Assembly (NCBI GenBank): GCA_021414025.1 | Contig: JAIOPG010000005.1 | Span: 1-64,000 of the forward strand | Length of the DNA stretch: 64,000 bases | Reading direction: 5' to 3' | Source of the DNA: Planctomycetota bacterium | GTDB lineage: Bacteria > Planctomycetota > Phycisphaerae > Phycisphaerales > SM1A02 | Shown here: in pieces, positions 28,871 to 37,290 of the stretch | How positions within the stretch are numbered: the stretch's first letter is position 1 | How the letters are laid out: each line of letters begins with the position of its first letter | Translations under genes and position numbers: made by a program | The notes under the pieces: generated by a model | Seen by the model: only the letters and a program-made list of their open reading frames with translations | What the model was told of the DNA's origin: nothing | Database searches by the model: none

Positions 28871-29707
28871 GTGCGACGGCGGACGACATCCATCCTTCTG
28901 TGCGCGGCGCTCGCCGCGGCCGCCGCGTGCCATGGAACCAGCGGGCCGGAACGCCTGACCAACCGGGTGCTCAGCGGCTCGCGCGACGGACTCGCCGGTG
29001 CGGTCGACAGCCCGATCAATCTGGAGTTTCCAGACCAGCCCGGACTGCTGGACGTGAAGATCAAGAACGCCTCCGGCGACGTACTGGTCCTCGGCCGGGC
29101 CGAGGAGGCCACGGGCGACACCAAGGTGCGCATCGAGCCGCGCATCGAGGTTCGCGCCGCCGGCGACTCCAAGATGCAGCTGGAGAAGATCAAGTGGGTG
29201 GCGCGCGTCGACCCCAACGACCATGGCGGGCACACGCTTTTCATCGAGGTCGGCAGCACGGACATCGACGCGTGGTTCGTGGGCTCGGACATTGAGGTCG
29301 AGGTGCCGCGGCTGGGGGCGGTGACCGTGGACACCAAGCGCGGCAAGATCATGGTCGACGACAACCGCGGCCCCGTCGACCTCAGCACCGTCAGGGGCGA
29401 GATCCGCATGCGCACCCCATGGCCGATCACGCAGCCCTGCGCGATGGTGACCAAGGACGCCGACATTGTCTGGATCTCGCGCGGCCAGAGCTCGGGCGAG
29501 TTCGACTGCGAGACCATCGGCGGCAACATCGTGGCCTACTGCCGCATGGGGCGATGGAACATCGCCGACCACCGCAACGACAAGAACTCGCTTCACGCCA
29601 TCCTGAACTCGGGGTCGAATCCGGTCGTGATGCGCAACGTGGATGGCGACATCCGGATCACCATCGTCGAGGATCCGCACGACACCGGATCCTTCCATTG
29701 GCCGTGA
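28871..29707 (+). CDS. Lipoprotein with repetitive beta structure
   Basis: 278 residues from a GTG start (MRRRTTSILLCAALAAAAAC); the Cys at residue 20 after a hydrophobic stretch suggests a lipoprotein signal. The body consists of short beta-strand repeats with alternating hydrophobic and Asp/Gly/Asn residues (GAVTVDTKRGKIMVDDNRGP, VDLSTVRGEIRM), similar in style to putative adhesin/DUF4097-like beta-helix proteins; this family link is tentative. Probably outer-membrane anchored. rlmE follows 31 bases later on the same strand. Confidence 0.65.
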   Translation: MRRRTTSILLCAALAAAAACHGTSGPERLTNRVLSGSRDGLAGAVDSPINLEFPDQPGLLDVKIKNASGDVLVLGRAEEATGDTKVRIEPRIEVRAAGDSKMQLEKIKWVARVDPNDHGGHTLFIEVGSTDIDAWFVGSDIEVEVPRLGAVTVDTKRGKIMVDDNRGPVDLSTVRGEIRMRTPWPITQPCAMVTKDADIVWISRGQSSGEFDCETIGGNIVAYCRMGRWNIADHRNDKNSLHAILNSGSNPVVMRNVDGDIRITIVEDPHDTGSFHWP

Positions 29708-29738
29708 GCCGCTGCCGGCCCGATTGCGTGCAACGCCC

Positions 29739-30386
29739 ATGAAGGAAGTCCAGGACTTTTGGTTCCGCAAGGCGAAGGAGGAGGGCTATCGCGCACGCAG
29801 CGCCTACAAGCTGCTGGCGATCGACGAGCGATTCCGCCTGCTGAAGCGCGGCATGCGGGTGCTTGACGCGGGCGCGGCGCCGGGATCCTGGACACAGGTC
29901 GCCTCGAAACTGGTCGGCGAGCGCGGCGAGGTCGTCTCGGTCGACCTGAAGCCGATCGATCCGCGGGGGCTTGCCAAGAATGTGCGGCTGATCTGCGGGG
30001 ATTTCCGCACGGTCGCGCGGGAGGAGTTCGGCGGCACTTTTGACGCAATCATCTCCGACATGGCGCCGGACACCTCCGGCGTGCCGATCGCCGACGCCGC
30101 GATCAGCGTCCGGCTCTGCCACACGCTGCTGGATCGCGCCCGCGATTTCCTGGCCGTCGGCGGCAGCCTGGCAATGAAAGTCTTCGAGGGTGGCGACTAT
30201 CCGGAACTGCTCCTGCGGGCGAAGAATGTCTTTCACGAGGCCCGCGGCTTCAAGCCCGCGTCGAGCCGGGTGGAGAGCGTGGAAATGTTCATCGTCTGCA
30301 CCAAGTATAAGGGCGCGAAGAACGACCCCGCAACGCCGACGGGGCGCGTGAAGCCCCCGCCCGCTCCCGGTTGGAAGAGCGGCTGA
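29739..30386 (+). CDS. rlmE: 23S rRNA (uridine-2'-O-)-methyltransferase RlmE (FtsJ)
   Basis: 215 residues, normal for RlmE. It methylates the ribose of U2552 in 23S rRNA during large-subunit maturation. The K-D-K-E tetrad is visible: Lys in RSAYKLLAID, Asp in IISDMAPDTSG, Lys in LAMKVFEGGDY and Glu in VESVEMFIV. The SAM motif is VLDAGAAPGSWTQ. A 15 to 20 residue Pro-rich tail follows the core. The ATG at 29739 gives the usual MKEVQDFWFRKAKEEGYRAR start; frames reaching further upstream overlap the lipoprotein gene. Confidence 0.95.
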   Translation: MKEVQDFWFRKAKEEGYRARSAYKLLAIDERFRLLKRGMRVLDAGAAPGSWTQVASKLVGERGEVVSVDLKPIDPRGLAKNVRLICGDFRTVAREEFGGTFDAIISDMAPDTSGVPIADAAISVRLCHTLLDRARDFLAVGGSLAMKVFEGGDYPELLLRAKNVFHEARGFKPASSRVESVEMFIVCTKYKGAKNDPATPTGRVKPPPAPGWKSG

Positions 30387-30424
30387 GCGGTTCAGCGGTT
30401 CGGTTCACCTACAATCCTGCGGAC

Positions 30425-31561
30425 ATGAACCCGCGCGATCCATCCAAGGAAACTCCCCCCCGGAGCGAGCCGGTGATTGCGATCACCATGGGCGATCCCA
30501 TGGGCATCGGTCCCGAGGTCGTGGCCAAGGCGCTCTGCGATCCGGCGATTCTGCGGCTGGCGCGATTCGTGGTCTACGGGCAGAACCAGCCGCTGGTGGA
30601 CGCGGCGGACCGCGCGGGGTTGCGGCCCTTCTGGTTCCGCATCGCGAAGGAAAATATCCCGGCGACGCGCGGCATGGCCGCCGAGCCGGTGGTGGTGGAC
30701 TACGGCCATGAGGATTCGCTGGAGCAGGCGCACGCCCCCAGCCGCGCCGGCGGGCTGCTCTCCAAGGCGTTCGTCGAAGACGCCATCGCCGACGCTCTTC
30801 GCCCCGTCGGCGACGCGCGGCGCGTGGACGCGGTCGTGACCGGTCCCATCTCGAAGGAGAGCTGGTCGAACGCCGGCTTCAAATGGCCGGGGCACACGGA
30901 GCTCTTCGCGGCGCGGTGCAAGGCGGCGCGACACGCGATGCTCTTCGAGAGTCCAAGATTGCGCGTGGTGCTGGCCACGGCGCATGTGCCGCTGATGGAC
31001 ATCCGCAATCTGCTCACCATCGGACGGGTCTTCGATCCGATCGACCTGGGCTACAACTACTGCCGGCAGCTGGGCATCGAGAAGCCCGCGATCGCCGTGT
31101 GCGGATTGAACCCGCACGCCGGCGAAAATGGCCTCTTCGGCGACGAGGAGGAGCGCGTCATCGCCCCGGCGATCGAGATCGCCCGGCGCAACGGCATCGA
31201 CGCCCGCGGCCCCTTCCCCGGCGACACGATTTTCATCGACGCCGCCGCCGGCAAGTGGGACCTGGTCGTCGCGATGTACCACGATCAGGGACTGATCCCG
31301 GTGAAGCTGCTGGGCTTCGACCGCGCCGTGAACACCACGATCGGCCTTCCGATTGTGCGCACCAGCCCGGATCACGGCACCGCGTTCAACATCGCGGGAA
31401 AGAACACCGCCAGCCCGAACAGCTTCAAGGCCGCGATCGAGCTGGCGGTGCGTCTGGCCCGAAGCGCCGAGCCGGGCGCCTCCTCGGTTCAGAACCGGGA
31501 GACGCCCCCCAAGGACGCGGCCCTGGATGCGATCGGTTTCGAGGACACGGACGCCGAATAG
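30425..31561 (+). CDS. pdxA: 4-hydroxythreonine-4-phosphate dehydrogenase
   Basis: 378 residues. It oxidises 4-phosphohydroxy-L-threonine with NAD+ in the DXP-dependent route to pyridoxal phosphate. Family marks: ITMGDPMGIGPEV at the N-terminus, TGPISKES, the zinc-site histidines in WPGHTELFA and TAHVPLMD, GLNPHAGENGLFG, and MYHDQGLIPVK. The start ATG at 30425 follows a poor ribosome binding site; an extended frame to 30371 is less likely. The last 35 residues (SSVQNRETPPKDAALDAIG) are a polar tail beyond the usual end. It converges on the PEP-CTERM-like gene. Confidence 0.94.
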   Translation: MNPRDPSKETPPRSEPVIAITMGDPMGIGPEVVAKALCDPAILRLARFVVYGQNQPLVDAADRAGLRPFWFRIAKENIPATRGMAAEPVVVDYGHEDSLEQAHAPSRAGGLLSKAFVEDAIADALRPVGDARRVDAVVTGPISKESWSNAGFKWPGHTELFAARCKAARHAMLFESPRLRVVLATAHVPLMDIRNLLTIGRVFDPIDLGYNYCRQLGIEKPAIAVCGLNPHAGENGLFGDEEERVIAPAIEIARRNGIDARGPFPGDTIFIDAAAGKWDLVVAMYHDQGLIPVKLLGFDRAVNTTIGLPIVRTSPDHGTAFNIAGKNTASPNSFKAAIELAVRLARSAEPGASSVQNRETPPKDAALDAIGFEDTDAE

Positions 31562-31568
31562 ACCCGCT

Positions 31569-32321
31569 TCAGCGCGGATCCTTCGCCGGCTTTTTCCCGG
31601 GCTTTCGACCGCGTGATTTCGCCGGCTCAGAGGACGGATCGTTGGCGGCCTGCTTGTCGCCATCCTTGCCGACTTCCTCCTTGTCGAGCGTGCGGGCGCC
31701 TCGCCGCGCTCCCGCCGCAGCGGCACCGGCGGCCGCCAGCACCCCAGGCGCTGGAACGATCGTGCCGTCCACGCGAAGATTGTCCAGCCGCGCGTTGCCG
31801 CTGGCGCCCGTGGCCCCCGAGAGCTGGATGCGGAGCCGGAGCGAGCCGTTGTCGGCGAAGGTGAACGCGGAAAGGTCCATCGCGTGGCGCACCCACTGCG
31901 TGGTACTCGCCGAGATCGTCCCGACATCCAGCCACGACTGGCCGTTCCAGATCTGGACCAGCATGCCCGCAAATCCGCTGGTGCTGCGCCGCGCCGCCAC
32001 GCTCAATTGAAGCTGCTGCATCCCCTGCGTGTCGACGTCGATGACCATCGACTTGGAATTCTGCGACGAGCCGGTGACGGTGAGCCCCTGCCCAGCGGCG
32101 ACTCCGCTGACCGCGTTGATGTCCGTTCCCGACAGCACGCTCAGGCCGCCGGTGAATTCCGCCAGCGACAGACCGCCGTGGCCCGTGTCCGCCACGAGCG
32201 TCGCGGGCACCGTGCCCGTCAATGCATTGAAATCCCAGGCCGAGACCACGTCCGCACCCGCGCCCCGGGCGCAGCACAACACCATCGCCATCGAGGCGAG
32301 CCAATTCTTCCCATTCGACAT
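31569..32321 (-). CDS. Secreted PEP-CTERM-like protein with basic tail
   Basis: 250 residues with a signal peptide (MSNGKNWLASMAMVLCCARGAGA) and a strong AAGGAG ribosome binding site 5' of 32321. The body resembles carbohydrate-binding-like jelly-roll proteins (NGQSWLDVGTISASTTQWVR, NARLDNLRVDGTI). Near the end comes [22 protein letters not shown], which looks like a PEP-CTERM-like anchor (Pro motif, small hydrophobic helix, Arg cluster). Unusually, about 42 further charged residues rich in Lys, Asp, Pro and Ser follow. Function unknown; probably surface or periplasmic. Confidence 0.7.
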   Translation of the reverse strand: MSNGKNWLASMAMVLCCARGAGADVVSAWDFNALTGTVPATLVADTGHGGLSLAEFTGGLSVLSGTDINAVSGVAAGQGLTVTGSSQNSKSMVIDVDTQGMQQLQLSVAARRSTSGFAGMLVQIWNGQSWLDVGTISASTTQWVRHAMDLSAFTFADNGSLRLRIQLSGATGASGNARLDNLRVDGTIVPAPGVLAAAGAAAAGARRGARTLDKEEVGKDGDKQAANDPSSEPAKSRGRKPGKKPAKDPR

Positions 32322-32488
32322 TTTCCTGCTCCTTGTTTGGCGGGCCCATTCCCGCGTGGGGCACTTGTACGACATGCCCGCGGCGTTTCGCGACCACGCC
32401 CCTCTTTTTCCAAAAGTATTTTTGCGACCAGCGTCACGACGCCGCGGTCGCGCGCCGCGAGGGAAACGTGCCCAATCGAAGTTCTTGC

Positions 32489-33550
32489 CTACAGCCCGGA
32501 GCTTCGGAAGTGGTTCGGGTCGATCAGCCAGAGCCAGTCGTCGAAGAGGAACTCCACCCGCGCCGCCAGCAGAGCGATGCGACCCATGACCGTGTAGCCG
32601 AACGCCGCGCCGAAGGTGATCATCAGGAACCAGATACCCACGCGAGCCGCGCCGCCGATCGCGCCCTTGTGCTCGACGCTGAAGAAGAAATAGACCAGGC
32701 AGCAGATCACGCCGGTCACCAGGATGATGTTGGCCACGCTCGCCCAGAGGCTGGCCCAGAGGTCGGTGGCTCCACCGCTTCCGGCGACCGTCACAATCAG
32801 CGGCTTCATGGTGGCCTGCGCCTGTGCCATCAGGTCGCTTTCGATGTGGCTGACGATCTTCAATCCGGCGGTGACGCCCACGATGAAAGCCAGCGGCCAG
32901 GCGCTGATCCATCCGCCCTTGGGCATCAGGCGCCACAGCATCATCACGCCCAGGATCAGGGCGAGGGCCATGCTGATTTTCTGCGACATCACCGGGTCGA
33001 CCAGCGATGGCTGCACCATCGATTTCACCAGCCCGGGTGTGAGTGCGCCGAACATTTTCGGCACCAGCGTGTCCCAGAAACCGATCACGCCCCAGTACGC
33101 CGCACTGACGCCGACCACCGTCGCCTCGGCGACCTTGTAGAAGGGATTGTCGGCGTAGAGGAAGCTGAAAACCGCGAGCGTGAAGAAGGCGGCGAGCCAA
33201 AGTCCGATGGTGCGCGGCCAGGAAAGCGTGATGGCGCTCTGGGAGGGATTGGCCTGCTGTGCGGCCGCGAATGCCCGCGGCGGAACTTCCTTCCACTCCG
33301 CCCACACGACTGTTTCTCCCGCGGCTGCGACGACCTTGGCGTCCTTGGAACCGGCGCCCTGACCCGGCACCGTCGGATTCGTGCCGGGCGCCGCGGCCTT
33401 CGTGCCGTCACCCGCACCGGGCATGGTCGCGGTGACCTCCGAGCGCTGCACATAGATGCGCCCCAGCCCCTGCCCGGTCATGCCCCGCACCACCAGCAAG
33501 GCCAGGAAGATCGCCCCGATGACGAGCCATGTCTTGCGCTGGCGGCTCAT
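32489..33550 (-). CDS. Polytopic membrane protein, last gene of the GlmL-like operon
   Basis: 353 residues. One N-terminal membrane helix (WLVIGAIFLALLVVRGM), then a Pro/Gly/Ala-rich exported stretch, and about six more helices (IGLWLAAFFTLAVFSFLYA, ISMALALILGVMML and others). A conserved-looking segment NPFYKVAEATVVGVSAAYW sits before the third helix. I recognise no characterised family. The start overlaps the previous stop (ATGA, 33547-33550). Being last in the run of overlapping genes, it is probably a membrane subunit of the same complex. It ends 168 bases before the start of the next gene, at 32321, which has its own ribosome binding site. Confidence 0.85.
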   Translation of the reverse strand: MSRQRKTWLVIGAIFLALLVVRGMTGQGLGRIYVQRSEVTATMPGAGDGTKAAAPGTNPTVPGQGAGSKDAKVVAAAGETVVWAEWKEVPPRAFAAAQQANPSQSAITLSWPRTIGLWLAAFFTLAVFSFLYADNPFYKVAEATVVGVSAAYWGVIGFWDTLVPKMFGALTPGLVKSMVQPSLVDPVMSQKISMALALILGVMMLWRLMPKGGWISAWPLAFIVGVTAGLKIVSHIESDLMAQAQATMKPLIVTVAGSGGATDLWASLWASVANIILVTGVICCLVYFFFSVEHKGAIGGAARVGIWFLMITFGAAFGYTVMGRIALLAARVEFLFDDWLWLIDPNHFRSSGL

Positions 33551-34434
33551 GCGGCACCTCGGTGTCGGCGGGCGAAGAAGATCGTGTTGCCGGCGATGAT
33601 CAGTCCCACCATCAGCAGATGGCCGACCAGCTGCGGTGCCATGCGGCGCTGTGCCTGCTGGTATTTCGGCGAGATCTCCCCGCCGATCGACGAGTTGACC
33701 ATGGACTCATACTCCGCCGCGCCCTTGATGGCGGCCAGGAGACCCGCAATCTGCTGCGGAAAGTAGGGATAGAGCTGCGAGGCGCTGACGCCGGTGCAAC
33801 CCGCGATGAAATTGAGCTTGTCGTTGCGGGCGCTCACCACGTACTGCACCCACTCCTTGCTTCCGGGGTAGCCGGCGCTGACCGAGATGAGCAGCGGAAA
33901 ATCACCGACTGACTTCACTCCCTTGAGGATCGGGATGGTGCTGGTCGCCTCGCCGCGCGAATCCTTGGGGAAGGCGATGGCGAAATCCGTGAGCAGCAGC
34001 TTCATCACCGCCTCGTTGCCCGCCTGGAAGCCCATGTTGACGAAGTCCTCACCCTCGCGCATCGCCGGATAGTCGGTGCGGATGACCTCCTGGATGGTCT
34101 GCTGCGCCATCTGGTTGCCCAGCGGCCAGAGCGCGATGAAGACGATGCGCAGCCCCTTTTGGGCACATTGATGCATCAGGGCCGTGGCCATCGGCTGCAG
34201 CTCGCCGGAGCTCGCCGGGTCGTAATCGAAGGAGAAAAGCACCAGGCTCTTCGCGGGCAGCTTGTCGATCTCGTCGAAGGCGGCCTTGGCGGCGAGCGTC
34301 GGCGCCTCGGGCAGGGTCTTGCCGGTGATGCCGATCCAGAGGATCGGGCCGGACACAGCGAGGAACATCAGCAGAAAGATCCAGCGCCGGTCGATCCGGT
34401 CCAGCCGCTCGAACCAGGAATTGCTTGGGCTCAT
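33547..34434 (-). CDS. Membrane-anchored protein with FDYDP/GELQPM motifs, GlmL-like operon
   Basis: 295 residues. An N-terminal helix (about 18-38), an exported Rossmann-like alpha/beta domain (about 60-260) and a C-terminal helix. Striking motifs are SFDYDPASSGELQPMATAL (68-86), an ALWPLGNQMAQQ segment, FVNMGFQAGNEAVM, GCTGVSASQLYPYF and GLLAAIKGAAEYE. I recall uncharacterised proteins with the same motif set in Chloroflexi and other deep-branching phyla; this is memory, not a search. Start and stop both overlap neighbours by 4 bases. Likely the extracytoplasmic sensing or binding subunit of the complex, which is inference. Confidence 0.85.
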   Translation of the reverse strand: MSPSNSWFERLDRIDRRWIFLLMFLAVSGPILWIGITGKTLPEAPTLAAKAAFDEIDKLPAKSLVLFSFDYDPASSGELQPMATALMHQCAQKGLRIVFIALWPLGNQMAQQTIQEVIRTDYPAMREGEDFVNMGFQAGNEAVMKLLLTDFAIAFPKDSRGEATSTIPILKGVKSVGDFPLLISVSAGYPGSKEWVQYVVSARNDKLNFIAGCTGVSASQLYPYFPQQIAGLLAAIKGAAEYESMVNSSIGGEISPKYQQAQRRMAPQLVGHLLMVGLIIAGNTIFFARRHRGAA

Positions 34435-35129
34435 GCGTCACCCCCGCCCAGCCAGCTGCGGTCGAGGCCGAAGAGGATGCGCAGGCCTGTGGCGGCCACG
34501 CCCAGCGCGATGCCGATCATGATGGCGCGGCTGCCCGCCGTGTTGAAGACCTGCATCACATAGACGCTGAGATTCTCCAGGCGCAGCCCCGAGGCCCAAT
34601 CGGGAAGCCAGCCGGTCAGCAGGACTCCGGCAAAGGTGCGCCCGAGCAGAATGATGAACGCGGTGATCAGCAGCAGCACGGCCTCGGTGTTCTTGGCCCG
34701 GAAGGCGCGGAAGGCGGCGCTGGCCACGAAGAACGCCAGCAGGGCAAACATCGTGCTGGTCAGCGGGGTCATCACATACTCGTACATCCACATGAAGGCG
34801 GAACCCTCGGTGTCGTTGCCGCCGCTGTACGGCGCCTGCGGATATTGCGTGTTGGGATGGATGCCGATCTTGCTCATGCCGATGAAGAGCATGGCGATGA
34901 AGGTGCCAAAGGTGATGATGCTGTAGCCCCAGCCCGCCTCGCGCCGGCTGAGCTTGCCCAGATGCTGCTTGGCCAGGCTGAGGGCGCCGAGAATGAATGC
35001 GATGGCGGCGATCACGCTGAAGATGTCGGCGAACATTTCGCCGGCGCGCTCGGCCACGGGAATGAAGGAACTGAAGAGGATGCCAAAGCCGGCGATGACC
35101 GCGATCCAGAGTGGAATGACGCGCTTCAT
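34431..35129 (-). CDS. Polytopic membrane protein, GlmL-like operon
   Basis: 232 residues with about six membrane helices (VIPLWIAVIAGFGILFSSF, FADIFSVIAAIAFILGALSL, YSIITFGTFIAMLFIGMS and later ones). Segment ending SRAIMIGIALGVAATGLRILFGLDRSWLG is typical of the C-terminus of an inner-membrane subunit. No characterised family recognised. It begins 3 bases after the DUF6754-like gene and its stop overlaps the next start (ATGA, 34431-34434), so it is clearly part of the operon. A permease-like role is possible but nothing in the sequence names a substrate. Confidence 0.85.
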   Translation of the reverse strand: MKRVIPLWIAVIAGFGILFSSFIPVAERAGEMFADIFSVIAAIAFILGALSLAKQHLGKLSRREAGWGYSIITFGTFIAMLFIGMSKIGIHPNTQYPQAPYSGGNDTEGSAFMWMYEYVMTPLTSTMFALLAFFVASAAFRAFRAKNTEAVLLLITAFIILLGRTFAGVLLTGWLPDWASGLRLENLSVYVMQVFNTAGSRAIMIGIALGVAATGLRILFGLDRSWLGGGDA

Positions 35130-35132
35130 GCC

Positions 35133-36140
35133 TTAGCCGCCCACCATCTTGTAGAGAAAATCGAGAACGCCGGCGGCGCCGGTGGAATCCGGCGAGCGTG
35201 CCACGATGGTGGCAACAATGGCACCCAGCACCACCATCACCATGACGGCGAGCTTGCCCGCGTCCTGACCGCGCAGGGTTCCAAGTTGTGCGGGCTCGCC
35301 GCTCAGATAGGCGCTCGCCGCGAAGAACTCCTCGCCGATCAGCGTGTAGTCGCACGCCGCGACGAAGAAAGGAAGCTGGCTGCTCTCGGCGGTACCGGCG
35401 ATCTGGATGGCGCCGATCGCGTTGCCGGTCTCGGCGAAGATCAGGCTCTCGGCGTAGAAGCAGCCCATGTAGAAGCAGGTCGCGGGCTTCTCGCGGACCA
35501 TGTAGCCGGCGACGTGGGCCACATAGCCGAACTGCTCGTCGGTGATGTAGTTGATCCGGTCGTTGGAGAAGCCGTCGGGCCGCCCCGCCGAGAGGTAGCT
35601 GGCCCGCACCACGTCGCGGGCGGCCTCCATCACCAGCGAGCGGCTGGTGGGCACTTCGATCGTGGCGTCATATTCGGCGGCGGTCTTGGCCACGCGCCCA
35701 AGCATGGTCAGGCCCGCGACCGTCTGGATGTTGTCCATGTCCTGAATGCCGGGCACGAAGAGGATCGCGCGACCCATTTCGGTGGCGCGGCCGACGGCGT
35801 TGTCGACGGCCTCGAGTGCGGCGATGCGGCGGATCTTCATCGGGCGGCCACGCTTGGCCATGGCCACGGAGACGGTGACCGCCAGGCCGACGAAGATGAT
35901 CCAGAGGAAAAGTGCGGTTTTGCCCTGATTAAACCAGCCATTTTCAGGCTCGGGCGCCTTCGCATCCGCCGCTTGAGGCGGGTCTGAGGCCAGAACCGCG
36001 GCGGCTTCGAGCGAGGCCATGTGCGTCAAGGACGAGGCCTGCGACGCCTTGGCGAAACCGATCGAAATGAAAAGGAAGGCGACACACATCCACGAATGAA
36101 TCGTGAAACGCCGGGAAGGGATCACTCGCGTGCTCCGCAT
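35133..36140 (-). CDS. DUF6754-like membrane protein, GlmL-like operon
   Basis: 335 residues started at 36140 (MRSTRVIPSRRFTIHSWMCV). A signal-like helix is followed by a second helix (ALFLWIIFVGLAVTVSVAMA), a long cytoplasmic or periplasmic domain with VPGIQDMDNIQTVAGLTMLG, SYLSAGRPDGFSNDRINYIT and CDYTLIGEEFFAASAYLSGE, and a C-terminal helix (LAVMVMVVLGAIVATIVA). I recall these motifs as DUF6754, a family without known function. It is 22 bases downstream of the barrel/KOW gene and 3 bases upstream of the next membrane gene. Probably a core subunit of the complex. Confidence 0.8.
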   Translation of the reverse strand: MRSTRVIPSRRFTIHSWMCVAFLFISIGFAKASQASSLTHMASLEAAAVLASDPPQAADAKAPEPENGWFNQGKTALFLWIIFVGLAVTVSVAMAKRGRPMKIRRIAALEAVDNAVGRATEMGRAILFVPGIQDMDNIQTVAGLTMLGRVAKTAAEYDATIEVPTSRSLVMEAARDVVRASYLSAGRPDGFSNDRINYITDEQFGYVAHVAGYMVREKPATCFYMGCFYAESLIFAETGNAIGAIQIAGTAESSQLPFFVAACDYTLIGEEFFAASAYLSGEPAQLGTLRGQDAGKLAVMVMVVLGAIVATIVARSPDSTGAAGVLDFLYKMVGG

Positions 36141-36162
36141 GGCGGGCACTGTAACCAAAAAT

Positions 36163-37290
36163 TTACGTTTCGATGCGCTCGACATTGGCCCGGGGGACGG
36201 TCACGGTGCCGCCGCGCTCCAGCGCCACTTCCAGCACCCGGGCCTTGCCGCCGGAGTCCAGCATCGCCGGCTTTGAGGGCAGCGCCGACACCGTGCCCAG
36301 CAGCCCGAAGTGGGGGTCGCGGATGATGCGGACCCAAACGCCCGGAGCCAGTTCCCCGCCTGTGTCGGGCGCCGACTCGGCAGCGCCGGGCGCGGCGGCA
36401 TCCAGGGGAATGACGATCTCCGGCCGCATCACGCCTGCGCGGATCTGGGTGGCGCCATTCACGCTCGCCTCGCGGCCCTTGTGGGAGGCCAGCAGATCGA
36501 AGGTGCGCCGCGCCATGGCGATCTCGCCGAAGCCCTCGGTCAAAATCAGTGTGAGCCCGCACTTTTCGCTGCCGGTGATGGCCACGCCAAGGTCGTAGCC
36601 GAGGAAGTCGCGCAGGTCAGCGTCATCCATGCCGCCCGAGACGATCGCGGCCACGCCGATCGACTTCGCCTTGGCGATCGAGGCGGCGGTCATGCGCGCA
36701 CCGCCGATGACGACGCAGCCTTTCATCTCGGGGCGGATCAGATCCTCGTGCAGCTCTTCTTCGGCGGCCTTGCAGGCCAACATGATCGGTCCGCGCGCCT
36801 CGCCACCCACGCCGAAGATGCCCTGCACCAGCGCCGCGTCGGTCTCGATCACGGCGCCTTCATTGGCCATCACCTCGACCACGCGGCCCGGCACGTGGGC
36901 CATGATCTGGATCGGCAGCGGCGCGCCACGCAGCAGCACCATGCCGCTGGAATCGCTCACGCTCTCGATCGTCCCGGTGGCCGCGGCCTTCACCTCGGTC
37001 TTCATCATGCCGAAGACGCCCTTGCTGCGGGCGATGGGCTCATCCTGCTTCACGCTGTCGCCGACTTTCTTGAGCATCAGGCCGGGCAGATCCTTGGGCG
37101 GGCAGGCGAGAAGGCTCGCCACCTTCATTGGGGTGACGTCGCCTTCGAGCTGCGTGTAGGCGACCACTGTCGAGCCCTGCACGCGGTCGCCCATCGCAAC
37201 CTGCACCTTGCCCGCCGTGGGCAGCGCGCGGCGCGTGCGGTAGACGCTGCGCGAGCTGACTCGAAGACCTGGTGTGTATGCCTTAGCCAT
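36163..37290 (-). CDS. Soluble adaptor with biotinyl/lipoyl-like barrel and KOW-like end, GlmL-like operon
   Basis: 375 residues, no membrane helix. Residues about 60-140 look like a barrel-sandwich hybrid domain as in biotinyl/lipoyl carriers (KVGDSVKQDEPIA, then GVFGMMKTEVKAAATGTIES), but no obvious modified-lysine MKM motif is present; MMKTE is the nearest. A second region has VIGGARMTAASIAKAKSIG, a possible nucleotide-fold element. The C-terminus (VWVRIIRDPHFGLLGTVSAL) looks like a KOW motif. It overlaps the GlmL-like stop by 8 bases. It could bridge the ATPase and the membrane subunits. Confidence 0.8.
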   Translation of the reverse strand: MAKAYTPGLRVSSRSVYRTRRALPTAGKVQVAMGDRVQGSTVVAYTQLEGDVTPMKVASLLACPPKDLPGLMLKKVGDSVKQDEPIARSKGVFGMMKTEVKAAATGTIESVSDSSGMVLLRGAPLPIQIMAHVPGRVVEVMANEGAVIETDAALVQGIFGVGGEARGPIMLACKAAEEELHEDLIRPEMKGCVVIGGARMTAASIAKAKSIGVAAIVSGGMDDADLRDFLGYDLGVAITGSEKCGLTLILTEGFGEIAMARRTFDLLASHKGREASVNGATQIRAGVMRPEIVIPLDAAAPGAAESAPDTGGELAPGVWVRIIRDPHFGLLGTVSALPSKPAMLDSGGKARVLEVALERGGTVTVPRANVERIET

